A program made the position numbers and the translations under genes. A DNA stretch of 64,000 nucleotides, taken from Stentor roeselii. Taxonomy: Eukaryota; Ciliophora; Heterotrichea; Heterotrichida; Stentoridae. Below the pieces are notes generated by a model. It was given only the letters and a program-made list of their open reading frames with translations. It did not search any database and was not told the origin of the DNA. How positions within the stretch are numbered: the stretch's first letter is position 1; every line of letters starts with the position of its first letter. The DNA is taken from positions 1 to 64,000 of the forward strand of contig RSEH01000069.1 in assembly GCA_006503475.1 (NCBI GenBank), in the 5' to 3' direction. Below, piece after piece: positions 10,704 through 20,247 of this stretch.

Positions 10704-13700
10704 ATGCTGATAAGAAGACTGTCTAAAGTGGTTTTAAACCAAAATTCCCTGTTCAAGGTGAAATTTACAGGAAACCTTTCTGGAGCTGCTTTGACCAGCT
10801 TTCTCCTGCTGGGCAGACTCGAAAGGAAAAGCTTGGAAGACTCGTTGAACTTCTTTCAGGCTCGACTTTTCGACGACATCTCTAAACTCCCCAAAGACCT
10901 TGAAGGAATTTTAAAGGACAAACAGAGCAAATCAACTTCTTACCTCGAACTATTCGACAAGTTGACCCACATTAAAGACGAAATCGAAATCGCGAAAACT
11001 ATTGATTTGAGTCCTCCGATCATTAGCGAGTCGCTTAAAACAGTTTACGAGTTCCTTGACAAGTCAAGAATCGGTTTCTTGTCAGGAGACTTCAACATCG
11101 ACCTGATCGAAAAACTGATAAACAACATCGGGCTCTTCGAAAATAAAACTTTAGAGGAAAATCACGAGTTTCTGAAAAAAGTCGAAGAATACATCCGAGA
11201 TCAGGACTTCTGTCTTCCCAAGAACGGGATAAAAAAGCCTGCACTTGAAAACCCTCAAGCTTTGTACATCCGAGAAGCCTTCATCGAGCGAGATTCTCCT
11301 GAGATTCTCATGAAACACTTGAAAAGCGATGCGCAGGTCTTGACCCACGGGGCTTTTTCTTTGAATTTTTTAACACCCAAGGAGCATTTGGTTGAATTGC
11401 ACGCGAATCTCGCGTCTCGCATCAGAAAGGAGCAGACCAACGTGTTGCAGAAGCAACACCCGAGCTTTTCCAAGAGTTACTCCACGTTACTGGTATGAAA
11501 TAAGCAGATATCTTCCAACGCTGACAAGTTGTCCATCCTCACACTGACCTCTATTGTTGACCTTGCAGCAAATGAATCAAGAGACTTGTCCGAAACAGTT
11601 GTTTTGAACTTCGCCCAAACTTTGAATTACTTGGCCAAAACGATTTTCAAACAGTTGATCAGTGACAAAAGTGAAGAAATGACTAAATCTTTCATAAAAA
11701 ATAAGAAAAACGAAAATAAAATCATCTTTAAGGATCCAAAATCAGTAAAAAAACTCATTTTTAAAGATATCAATGAAGAAAAAAGAAAACTAAAGGCCAA
11801 AAATGAAGACTTACTCAGTCTCGCCGGGTTTCTGATCCAGGCGCTTGTAGAATCCCTGAAATGCAAAGTGAAGGAAAAAGAGCCACAACTTATCGAGCAT
11901 AACTTAAAATGGAACCCATCAACCCAGAGGTCCGAGGGTCAACTGATCATTTCTTACAAGTTCCTCAAAATCATCACTGGAAACAAAGGCACCAGGCCCA
12001 GGTCAATCAACTACCTCTACCTCGAGCGTACCCTGCCAATGATCTGCCCGCCTGTGAAATGGATCGACCATGAAACAGGGGGCTACCTTCACAAAGGCTT
12101 CAGCATCATGCGCACCCAGGGGTCGAAGCTTCAGAAACTTTCATTGGAACGAGCTGATCTTTCTAAAATCTGCGAAGTTCTCAACTTTATGGGCGATACT
12201 CCCTGGCGAATCAACTGTAAAATCCTGGCAGTCACTGAATCTCTTTACAATCTCGGAGGAGGAGTCGGCGAAATTCCAATCGTCGATCGTGGCGATAAGT
12301 TTGTTCCTAAGGAAGGCTGCTCTTTCATGGAAAAGCAGAAAATTCTTCAGGAAAAAAGAGATAATTGGAGCCTTTTAAGTGATTTTGAATTGAAACTTGG
12401 AATCGCTCGGAAGTTTAAAGAAATTGAAAGGTTTTACTTGCCTTTAAATCTTGATTTCAGGGGAAGGATCTACCCGATTTCTCCTCATTTGAATCAGATT
12501 GGAAATGACCTTGCAAGAGGATTGATTGAATTCGCTGATGGGAAACCTTTGGGGGAAACTGGCTTCAGGTGGCTTAAAATTCATTTGGCGAATAAAATGG
12601 GATTTGATAAACTACCGATTAATGAAAGAATCGAAATTGTGGAAAATATGATGCCGGAGATCTGGGATATGGCAAATAACCCTCTCGCTAATCGCAAATG
12701 GCTGAGTTATGAAGACCAGTGGCAGAGCCTTGCTACTATCTTTGAATTGACTGCTGCTATTCAGAGTGGCGATCCTACTAATTATGTCTCGCATCTACAT
12801 ATTCATCAGGATGGAAGTTGCAATGGACTACAACATTATGCTGCTCTTGGAAGGGATATTGAAGGAGCCGAACAAGTGAACTTAATAGAAAGAGACCGTC
12901 CAGGAGACCTTTACTCAGCCGTTGCAGTAAAAGTGCAGGAACAAATAGATGAAGATGCTTTATCAGGCAACGAACTGGCTTTAAAGCTTCAAGGTAAAAT
13001 CAAAAGAAAAATCGTAAAACAAACAGTGATGACCTCAGTTTACGGAGTAACATTTATCGGTGCACGAGATCAAATCTTTCGACAATTAAAAGACCGAGCT
13101 GAGTTAAATGAAGAAGACTTGAAACCAGCATCAATCTACATCACAAAAATCACGATGGCCGCTCTCGAGGGCTTTTTCCAAGGCGCTCAAAGAATAAAGC
13201 TTTGGCTGATCGACTGCGCAGGGCGAATCGCGAAAAGTGGCCACCCAGTCTCCTGGATCACTCCCTTGGGCCTTCCAGTGGTCCAGCCCTACCGCAAAGG
13301 AACGAATTCTCTCTTCATCGACACATTTTTCCAAAGAGTGACATTTGAAGGAAACAAAGACGGTCTTCCCATAAGTGTTCCAAAGCAAAAAAGTGCCTTT
13401 CCACCGAATTTCGTGCATTCTTTGGACAGCACTCATCTGATGATGACAGCGCTGGCCTGTAAGAATCACGGCATTGAATTCGCAGCAGTCCATGACTCGT
13501 TCTGGACCCACGCTTGCAACATTGAAAAAATGAACAATCTTTTACGAGAAGAATTCGTGAACCTTCACTCACAGCCTCTTCTCGACGTGCTTTTAAAGAA
13601 CTTTCGCGAGATGTACCCGAGTATTCAGTTCCACGAAGTGCCGAAAAGAGGAGACTTTGAGTTATCAAGGGTGTTGAACAGTACTTATTTCTTTGCTTAA
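10704..13700 (+). CDS. POLRMT: Mitochondrial (T7-phage-type) single-subunit RNA polymerase
   Basis: Two exons, 10704-11492 and 11508-13700, joined across a 15-nt intron, give 993 residues. The catalytic core is unmistakable: LDFRGRIYPIS and NDLARGLIEF (thumb/palm entry), HQDGSCNGLQHYAALGRD (motif A with metal-binding Asp), KRKIVKQTVMTSVYGVTF (fingers, motif B with Lys and Tyr) and HDSFWTHA (motif C, second catalytic Asp). The basic, hydroxylated N-terminus (MLIRRLSKVVLNQNSLFKV) fits a mitochondrial presequence. It transcribes the mitochondrial genome. The N-terminal domain is short and divergent from that of fungal or animal enzymes. Its TAA stop overlaps the stop of the convergent NEK kinase gene. 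Confidence 0.97.
11493..11507 (+). other. 15-nt spliceosomal intron in POLRMT
   Basis: GTATGAAATAAGCAG lies between Leu and Ile codons (phase 0). Read through, it gives an in-frame TGA. Removing it joins two open frames of one polymerase. Confidence 0.93.
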
Positions 13701-16084
13701 TTACTATTAGAAGTTTCTGCTTTTCTTTCAAAGATCATCAATGTCCTGATGTAGGACACGAACTCGTCCACTCGGTCTTTCGGTAGAAGTCCTTCCAGCT
13801 TCTTGTCAAACATGCGGTACTCGATTTCGTAAGGGTCCACGTCGCCTAATTCGCCCATCACTTTGTAAGCCTCGAAGAGCAGCTCGCAGCCGACTTTTTC
13901 TTCGACTAGCATTCGCATGGCTTCTAGACTGTTGTAGTTGAAGTGCCCGCTGTCTTGACTGTCTTCTTCACTGCTTTCCTCAGGTTTTTCCACTTGGGCC
14001 ACTACCTCCTTTCCAGCGATTTCGTCGTCTCGGTCGACGATTTCTTCTTCTGGCACTTGAGTCAGGTATATCTCTTCACTCACTGATTTTTCTGAGTCCT
14101 CTTCTGTTGTGTCGATGGCTTCTTGAAGGGCTTGGTATAGTCTTTTGTTTTCGGGGTTCTGAACACCGACCCATTCTACTACGAAGTCGTTTTTAGGGAC
14201 CTTTGCTCGCTTTTGACGAAGTAGTTCTATCATTTTTTGACGGTTTTCGGAGTACTTCGGCTTCTCTGCCTTGGAAGATGAGTTCATTTGTTTCGAGCGG
14301 TCAAGGGAGTCGACGTTTAGACTTTCAGATTCTCTGGCTTCAGGTTCTTGTTTTTTTACTTCAAAGTCTTGTTTTTTTAGTTCAAAGTCTTGTTTTTTTA
14401 GTTCAAAGTCTTGTTTTTTTACTTCAAAGTCTTGTTTTTTTACTTCAAAGTCGTGCTTTTTTAACTCAGGAACTTCCGACCTGACCTCAGCGGATTCTTG
14501 CTTCTTCAGCTCAGGTTGTTCAGAAAGCTGAGCTTTTAAATCAGGAATCTCGAATCCTACAAAGCCTTGACTCGAGTTTTTCAAGTTTTTTTTGTTTTTG
14601 ATATCTTCTTTCATTTTCGCTCTTTCTTCTAAAATTCTTCTCATTTTTTCTTGACGTTTTTTATCAGCTGCTTCTTTTTTGGCTTGTTCTTCTTGTTTCT
14701 CATTCTCACGTTTTTGCATGAGTTCCTCGATTTTCTTCTTCGCTTCCAGTTCTTTTTTCCTTCGAAGGTCGTCCTGCAGGGCTTGTTTGGCCGGGTCAGG
14801 CTTTTTCGGCTTGTCGAACTTTTCAACAGGTTTAAAAACGTCTTCGAGCCTGCCCTGCATAGGTGCTTGAACATGAGGCCTTGGTGCAGGTTTAATAATT
14901 GCAGGTTCAGGTTTTTTCGGTTCCTGGTATTTCGGAATTTTCAAGTCAAGCACTTTTCGGTCCTCTTCAATTTTCTTAACATCAACAACTTTCGGCCTCG
15001 GCACTTCTTTAACTTCAGGTTTCGGAGGTTCTTTCCGAGCGAACTTCTTCTTATCCTCTTCTAACTTGTTAAGAAACTCTTTCAACCCGAATTTAGGTTC
15101 ATCTTTTTTATCTTCTCTTGCGATGTTCTTAATTTCCACTTTTTTCTGTTCAACTTTCGGTTCAACTTTTACTTCAACAGGTTTTGTTTCAGGTCTGGCT
15201 TCAGCTTTTTTCTCTTTTTTATCGAAAAGGTTCTTTTTATGCAGAATAGTATGTGAAAACTCTTCGAACCTGACAGATTCCGACAAGAGATTCTGAATCC
15301 TAGTCTTGACAAACTGCATCCTCAAGATCTGAGCGACAGTCGGTCGGCGATTGGCATCAACAGTAAGCATCTGACTTATGAGCAGTTTCAAGTCCCTTGA
15401 ATAATGCGGAGGGGGGGGCGGGTAGATGCCTCTGACGATGTTCATTCCGAGGTGTCTCAGCGAAGATCCGTCAAAAGGCGGCTTCAAAGTACAGAGTTCA
15501 TAAAGAAGGACTCCAAGTGACCAGACGTCACTTTTAAAAGAATAAGGCCGATTTTCAATGATTTCTGGAGATAGGTAATAAGGCGTTCCCACCATCGTCC
15601 GTGCCTTGTCCACTGTATTCGTCAGGACCTTCGAAATGCCGAAGTCTCCTAATTTAATCAGTCCAGACTTCATCAAAAAGATGTTCTGGCCTTTGATGTC
15701 TCGGTGAAGGACTTTCCGGTCATGAACGTGCTTCATGGCAAGCAAGACCTGCACGAATATGTCGAGAACTTCGTTCTCGCTGAAGAGCTTTCCTCGCTGT
15801 TGAGTGATCTTCGAGCTCAGGTCGCCGCCGTCTGCGTAGTTCATGACGATGTTCAACTTGCCGTTGGTTGTTGTGTACACGTCGATGAACTTTATGATGT
15901 TCGGGTGGTCGAAGGCTTCCATCACTTTGGCTTCGTGATAAGCTTCTTTTTTCTCTTGAGGAGTCATTTTTGAGATGTCGATTTGCTTTACCACGTACTT
16001 CGAACCGTCTGATGGCTTTTCGCATAAGTAACACTTTCCGAAGGCTCCTTCGCCTAAGAGTTTTATTTGTTTCAGGTTTTCCAT
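13697..16084 (-). CDS. NIMA-related (NEK1-like) protein kinase with long coiled tail
   Basis: 795 residues. The kinase domain spans about 4-262: Gly-rich loop GEGAFGK, Lys33, HRD 127-129, DFG 147-149, and activation segment GTPYYLSPE with Thr in the usual NEK position. The tail is highly charged: a Lys/Glu/Pro-rich coiled coil (290-500), a run of near-identical 7-residue units KKQDFEV/KKQDFEL at about 533-575, then an acidic segment and a C-terminal helical domain (about 715-780). NEK1/NEK5-type kinases act on cilia, basal bodies and microtubules, and ciliates carry many. It follows DNAJC8 by 6 bp on the same strand and overlaps the stop of POLRMT. Ser/Thr kinase activity is confident; its substrate is unknown. 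Confidence 0.93.
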   Translation of the reverse strand: MENLKQIKLLGEGAFGKCYLCEKPSDGSKYVVKQIDISKMTPQEKKEAYHEAKVMEAFDHPNIIKFIDVYTTTNGKLNIVMNYADGGDLSSKITQQRGKLFSENEVLDIFVQVLLAMKHVHDRKVLHRDIKGQNIFLMKSGLIKLGDFGISKVLTNTVDKARTMVGTPYYLSPEIIENRPYSFKSDVWSLGVLLYELCTLKPPFDGSSLRHLGMNIVRGIYPPPPPHYSRDLKLLISQMLTVDANRRPTVAQILRMQFVKTRIQNLLSESVRFEEFSHTILHKKNLFDKKEKKAEARPETKPVEVKVEPKVEQKKVEIKNIAREDKKDEPKFGLKEFLNKLEEDKKKFARKEPPKPEVKEVPRPKVVDVKKIEEDRKVLDLKIPKYQEPKKPEPAIIKPAPRPHVQAPMQGRLEDVFKPVEKFDKPKKPDPAKQALQDDLRRKKELEAKKKIEELMQKRENEKQEEQAKKEAADKKRQEKMRRILEERAKMKEDIKNKKNLKNSSQGFVGFEIPDLKAQLSEQPELKKQESAEVRSEVPELKKHDFEVKKQDFEVKKQDFELKKQDFELKKQDFEVKKQEPEARESESLNVDSLDRSKQMNSSSKAEKPKYSENRQKMIELLRQKRAKVPKNDFVVEWVGVQNPENKRLYQALQEAIDTTEEDSEKSVSEEIYLTQVPEEEIVDRDDEIAGKEVVAQVEKPEESSEEDSQDSGHFNYNSLEAMRMLVEEKVGCELLFEAYKVMGELGDVDPYEIEYRMFDKKLEGLLPKDRVDEFVSYIRTLMIFERKAETSNSN
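14336..14465 (-). repeat. 21-bp in-frame minisatellite inside the NEK tail
   Basis: About six tandem copies of a 21-bp unit encode KKQDFE(V/L). Copies differ by one or two bases, mostly a V/L exchange, suggesting recent unequal expansion. Confidence 0.85.
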
Positions 16085-16090
16085 TAATTA

Positions 16091-16768
16091 CTATAAAATT
16101 TTCACGTTGTTTGGACGCTCTTCGGCTTTTGTTGAAGGTGGCTTCATCTCGAATGTACTCATACGGTTCTTGACGGACTTGTGATCTTTTTTCATCGTGA
16201 ACTTACGCCATTGGTTTACACGCTTGTCTCGGCTTCTTTCCCATTCTTTTTCTTCGTTGTTTTTACGTTCTTCTTCATCGTGTCGCTTGTCTTCTTCGTC
16301 TCTTTGACGCTTCTTGGCGAGCCAGTCATATTTATCAAAGTGGAACTTTTTCTCATCGATTTCTCGAAAGATTCTATTGCTCATATCCTGTACTTCAGAA
16401 TCAAAAGTATCCTCAGGTAGCTTAGCAAGTCCCAGCATTTCTCTTCTTCGATTTTCTTTTTTCCTGTCAAACTCAACCCTTTCACGAGCTTCTCTCATGA
16501 TCCTGACATAAGAGCTTTTCTTTTCCGGGTCCTGCAGAGTGCGATAAGCGGATTCCATGATCTGAAAAGCTTGCAGAGCTCGTTCGTCGCGACATCGATC
16601 CGGATGTAGAATTAATGAAAACTTGCGAAATTTTGCTTTGATGGCATCATCTGGCGCGTCAGGTCCCAAGAGAAGTACTTCAAAAGGATTGACCCATTTT
16701 TCACGAGCACATAAACGTTCAAGCTGGACTTCTGCAGTTAAAATGTGAGGATTTGCCCTTTTTTCCAT
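16091..16768 (-). CDS. DNAJC8: DnaJ-domain splicing protein, DNAJC8/Spf31 homologue
   Basis: 225 residues. A J domain lies near the N-terminus (NPFEVLLLGPDAPDDAIKAK, then the HPD motif in LILHPDRC). A long basic-acidic helix follows, then the family signature near the C-terminus, ERSRDKRVNQWRKF, matching the ESRDGRVDSWRNF block of human DNAJC8. Family members associate with spliceosomes and SR-protein kinase. The order fits one gene from ATG 16768. The last 15 coding bases with the stop, GTGAAAATTTTATAG, also form a perfect minimal intron followed at once by TAA, so the protein may end at ...RPNN or ...RPNNVKIL. Confidence 0.9.
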   Translation of the reverse strand: MEKRANPHILTAEVQLERLCAREKWVNPFEVLLLGPDAPDDAIKAKFRKFSLILHPDRCRDERALQAFQIMESAYRTLQDPEKKSSYVRIMREARERVEFDRKKENRRREMLGLAKLPEDTFDSEVQDMSNRIFREIDEKKFHFDKYDWLAKKRQRDEEDKRHDEEERKNNEEKEWERSRDKRVNQWRKFTMKKDHKSVKNRMSTFEMKPPSTKAEERPNNVKIL

Positions 16769-16806
16769 TTTGATTATAACTGTGATAAGATCTTTATTTA
16801 ATAGAA

Positions 16807-17060
16807 GAAGATAGGATTGACTTTATAGAGTATTCTTTAAAAATTAATTAGAGGAAAGAAGATAGGATTGACTTTATAGAGTATTCTTTAAAAATTAATT
16901 AGAGGAAAGAAGATAGGATTGACTTTATAGAGTATTCTTTAAAAATTAATTAGAGGAAAGAAGATAGGATTGACTTTATAGAGTATTCTTTAAAAATTAA
17001 TTAGAGGAAAGAAGATAGGATTGACTTTATAGAGTATTCTTTAAAAATTAATTAGAGGAA
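16807..17060. repeat. Five-copy 51-bp tandem repeat (minisatellite)
   Basis: Five copies at a constant 51-bp period start at 16807, 16858, 16909, 16960 and 17011. They look identical by eye. Each unit has GAAGATAGGATTGACTTTAT, then AGAGTATTC and an AT-rich stretch with TTAATTAG. It fills most of the 356-bp gap between the start of DNAJC8 and the end of the next gene, so it sits where the DNAJC8 promoter should be. No spacers, so not a CRISPR array. Confidence 0.95.
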
Positions 17061-17124
17061 TCTTGCAAATAATTAATTACATTTAAATCGTGAAATCTTG
17101 CAATTGTGCAATTACATTAATCAC

Positions 17125-18192
17125 TTAATAATCTTCATTTTCAATATCCAGTTCAGTTTTATTCAGAGAGCTATTTCCCTTCAAATATTCAATTCTCCTC
17201 ACAATCCTCTGAAGCTGGTCAGGAGTGAGTCGCGAGCGACTTTCCTTATGTTTACAGCAGCTTCTCTTGGGACTTTGATACTCCTTCTTCTGAAACTCAT
17301 TAATTTTAGGCGTAAAAAGCGCTTGTCCAGTCTTCAAGTCCGTATCCAACGCCCTGACCCTTAAATAATAATCAAGTTGTTTCCTAAAATCAGAAATCCT
17401 TTGATACTTTCCCCTTTTTTTCAAATATTTTTTGCTTTCTTCTCGCGTTTTCGACAAATCCGGGCGAAAGGTGAACAATTCAGCATCTCTGTTTTTTTCT
17501 TACACCAAACTTTCCGATTGTTTCCTGTTTTCCGAGCGATTCCTGGCATCTTGATGCAAAGACTCGAAAACTGCAGACCGACTGAATTTTTTCCTACATT
17601 TTTTTTACACATTCCAAGAACTTGCAGAACTTCCGAAACTTGTTGAGACTTCTTTATTCGGTGTAAGCGACCTTCTTTTAAAAGCCAGTCCAAGACTGTT
17701 TTTATTGATTTTCGGGGAAAAGCTGCATTCGTTTATCTCCAGGTTCAGTCTTTCGCCTCTCATTTTTTCTAGTTTCTGTCGGGTTTGCACTCCACATTTA
17801 AGCAGAATATCGACGCTGCTCGCGTAGTTCGACTTGTTAATCTTCGGGGAAAATGTCAAGTTTTTCTTTTCTTTCTCTTCTCGGATTTTTTTAAATTTCT
17901 GGATTTTGTCTTGAATGATTTCCATGTATTTCAGTCCTTTTTCGTAAAGTTTGACTCCTGGATTCGTAGGTCTGGAAAAAGAACTGGAAAGTGAAGAGGT
18001 CTTGGTAGGAGTTTCATTGTTTAGAGATGAAGAGTTTTTCTTGATTTCGTCGATGATTATCGAGCAGGACTCTTTAGGAAGTTTGTGTTTTTTACAGAAA
18101 TCTTCAGCGACCTGCTTCAAATTTGAATGAGGGAAAAGTCTCAAGTTGTCCAAACGGCCGTCTCCCAAGTCAATCGTGACGATGACGCTCAT
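17125..18192 (-). CDS. Novel FSPKIN-repeat protein with N-terminal beta-grasp-like region (two 15-nt introns)
   Basis: Three exons (18192-17609, 17593-17504, 17488-17125) give about 345 residues. The N-terminus (MSVIVTIDLGDGRLDNLRLF ... KQVAEDFCKKHKL) resembles a ubiquitin-like, PFU-type fold. Three copies of the short motif F-(S/T)-P-K-I-N follow (LTFSPKINK, CSFSPKINK, LFTPKINE) within basic, partly coiled sequence. I have seen F-x-P-x-I-N motifs in alveolate proteins but know of no function for them. The introns are placed by protein continuity: unspliced, the frame stops at each. The kinesin-like gene ends 30 bp upstream on the same strand. Stop is TAA. Confidence 0.8.
17489..17503 (-). 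other. 15-nt intron 2 of the FSPKIN-repeat gene
   Basis: On the minus strand GTAAGAAAAAAACAG interrupts a Val codon (phase 2). Retention gives TAA in frame. Splicing joins ...ESLV to DAELFTFRPDL. Confidence 0.88.
17594..17608 (-). other. 15-nt intron 1 of the FSPKIN-repeat gene
   Basis: On the minus strand GTAAAAAAAATGTAG interrupts a Val codon (phase 2). Retention gives an in-frame TAA. Splicing continues into KKFSRSAVFESL. Confidence 0.88.
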
Positions 18193-18222
18193 TTTGAATT
18201 ATAAACTATTTCGTTATGTATA

Positions 18223-20247
18223 TTAAAAATCTTCAACCGCCGTCCAGGACTTAGAAGTGAGACCCTGCAACTCTTGAAGTTTAAAGAAAACTCTGGAAAC
18301 TTTCTCACTGACTGAGTCACTGTGAGACTGAAGTTGGGTCTCAAGGGATTTATTTTGAATGATAAGGTGACTGTTGGTCAGTTTTACTTTAGTAAGTTCT
18401 AAAGTTAGACTTTCAGTTTTTTCCAGAAGTTTTTCGTACTTTTGGCTGAGAGTATCGTGGTCTAACTGGTACTTCGTGATTTCTGAGTCGGTCCTGAACT
18501 GCTGCTCGTCTATTTTTTCTTTAAGGATTTTGAAAGAACTTCTGAGTTTTTCGTTTTCTGAGACGAGACTGATTTTTTCTTCTTCGATGAGACTCAGTTT
18601 GTTAGACATGAAGTTTAAAGATTTCCTTAAATCATAAATCAAGTTCTCGTATTCTGAGACTATTGAAGTCAAATGTTGAGTCTCTTGCTCGTAAGTCAAA
18701 GAATTCGAGTTCAACGCTTGGATGTGTTCTTCTTTCATCGAGTTTTCTTTAAGAGAACTTTCTAGTCTTTCAAAAAGTTTCGACCTTTCTTCATTGATAT
18801 CTTTGATGATTTTTTGAAGACTTTTGATGTCCTCCGAGCAGAGACATTCATGGTCCTTGTTCTCCTTCGCCATCAAGTTTTTACGAAAGACTTTCAAGTC
18901 TCCTACAAACCTTTCACGAGCCTCTCGCTCTTCTTGGAACTTTTTTGCCAGGTCTCGACATTGCCCAAGGAGGTCATCAACGACTTGACTTTTAAGAATC
19001 GCGAAAGAAGTCGTGAGTTGTGACTTTTCCTCAACAGCCACCGAGTACATTTCCTGCAACTGCAAATATTTAACCTTCAACGAAGCCAATTCCGAATTTT
19101 TTTTCTTTTCATGAAACTCATTAAGCCAGTTTTTCTGAGTTTCTTCATTTTCCAGTTCCTGAAATTTCTTAAAACTGTCATATTTGAAAGGTTTTTCTTG
19201 TGAAGCGATTCGTTTGACGGTATTTTCAAGATGTTCAATCAAGATTTCCAGTTCCTGCAGTTGATTGTTAGTCACTGCGAAGATCAAGTTGTCCAGTTGG
19301 ACGAGTTCCGGGCGTGGACTGCGTTCAAGGCACTCCTTGATTCGAGAAATGAACTTCAAAGAGGTTAAAGTATCAGGAAAGGCTTCCGTGGCCTGACTCG
19401 CACAGCAGATAAGCACGACGTTCACAGCCTCCCCGGCATGAATCCCTGCAGACCCCTGCATGAGACTAGCCAGAGGGTTCCCCTGCCAACTGCTCGAGCT
19501 GTTCGTCAAAAGACAAGAAATCGCGTTGAAGCCCCGGGCAATCGTTTTGTCTTCTCTGGCGAATTCCGAACCGGCGAGTTCCACGAAGTTGGCCTGGGCG
19601 AGTTGCTGCCCGTCTTGAAGGACCTGCACACTGATGATCATGTGGATCTTGTCTTTGCTCTGCTTTTCCACAAGGTTCTTACGAGTCTTCAATGCTTGGT
19701 TTAAAGCTGCGTGAAAATCGGAACTTCTGGAAATTAAGACTTGACTGGCTGGACTTTCTTTTTGGAGCAAGTCGATTGTTTTCTCTTCGTAAACGCCGAG
19801 AACTGAGACTTTTAGTGAAAGCTTTCCTCGAAGTTTCTCGACGAAGTTTAGAAGAAGTTCGACTGAACGAAGGGCTTGGCCTCGCTTTTTTCCTTCGCCT
19901 CCTCGAATTGTGTAACTTTTGCCTGAGCCTGTTGTGCCGAAAACGATCACTGACATTGATTTTCCTGTTAGAAGGTCTTGTGTGGGAGATTTGATCCAGG
20001 AACTGAAGAGTTTTGATTGTGATTGAGACTCGTCAAGGATTCCGTCGAACTTTAAGAAGGTGCTGTCCTCGAGAAATGATGACTTTTGAAGAGAGGGTTT
20101 TTGACTTCGAGAGAAAAATGATTTGTTTATGCTTTTGCTGCTTGCTATTATTGTACGTGCTTCTGCACATGGAATTATGCAGGAGTCTTGTAAGGATGAT
20201 GGCATTATTCGGCATAAGACTTTCAAGTGTCTTCCGGCTTCAGTCAT
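18223..20247 (-). CDS. Divergent kinesin-like protein with degenerate motor
   Basis: 674 residues. The N-terminal 320 are a kinesin-like motor: P-loop GTTGSGKS (104-111) and a switch II relic VELAGSE (223-229, where DLAGSE is normal). The switch I signature NxxSSRSH is missing; the matching place reads KQSKDKIHMIISV. The usual HIPYRDSKLT block is replaced by GNPLASLMQG. The rest is coiled coil. Nucleotide binding may remain but normal hydrolysis is doubtful. It could be a divergent ciliate kinesin with a structural role. The start ATG 20247 follows AATTAA. Stop is TAA. Confidence 0.8.
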   Translation of the reverse strand: MTEAGRHLKVLCRIMPSSLQDSCIIPCAEARTIIASSKSINKSFFSRSQKPSLQKSSFLEDSTFLKFDGILDESQSQSKLFSSWIKSPTQDLLTGKSMSVIVFGTTGSGKSYTIRGGEGKKRGQALRSVELLLNFVEKLRGKLSLKVSVLGVYEEKTIDLLQKESPASQVLISRSSDFHAALNQALKTRKNLVEKQSKDKIHMIISVQVLQDGQQLAQANFVELAGSEFAREDKTIARGFNAISCLLTNSSSSWQGNPLASLMQGSAGIHAGEAVNVVLICCASQATEAFPDTLTSLKFISRIKECLERSPRPELVQLDNLIFAVTNNQLQELEILIEHLENTVKRIASQEKPFKYDSFKKFQELENEETQKNWLNEFHEKKKNSELASLKVKYLQLQEMYSVAVEEKSQLTTSFAILKSQVVDDLLGQCRDLAKKFQEEREARERFVGDLKVFRKNLMAKENKDHECLCSEDIKSLQKIIKDINEERSKLFERLESSLKENSMKEEHIQALNSNSLTYEQETQHLTSIVSEYENLIYDLRKSLNFMSNKLSLIEEEKISLVSENEKLRSSFKILKEKIDEQQFRTDSEITKYQLDHDTLSQKYEKLLEKTESLTLELTKVKLTNSHLIIQNKSLETQLQSHSDSVSEKVSRVFFKLQELQGLTSKSWTAVEDF

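Noticed and set aside
10704-13700. Two separate genes or a frameshift in the mitochondrial RNA polymerase
   Set aside because: The break is a perfect 15-nt GT...AG segment in phase 0, with the frame continuing directly after it.
14203-15296. Several plus-strand frames opposite the NEK kinase tail
   Set aside because: They are mirror products of the Lys/Glu-rich repeat (Phe/Leu/Ser-rich shadows) and have no independent support.
16807-17060. CRISPR array or insertion sequence
   Set aside because: Units are contiguous without spacers, no transposase and no inverted ends; it is a minisatellite in a eukaryotic genome.
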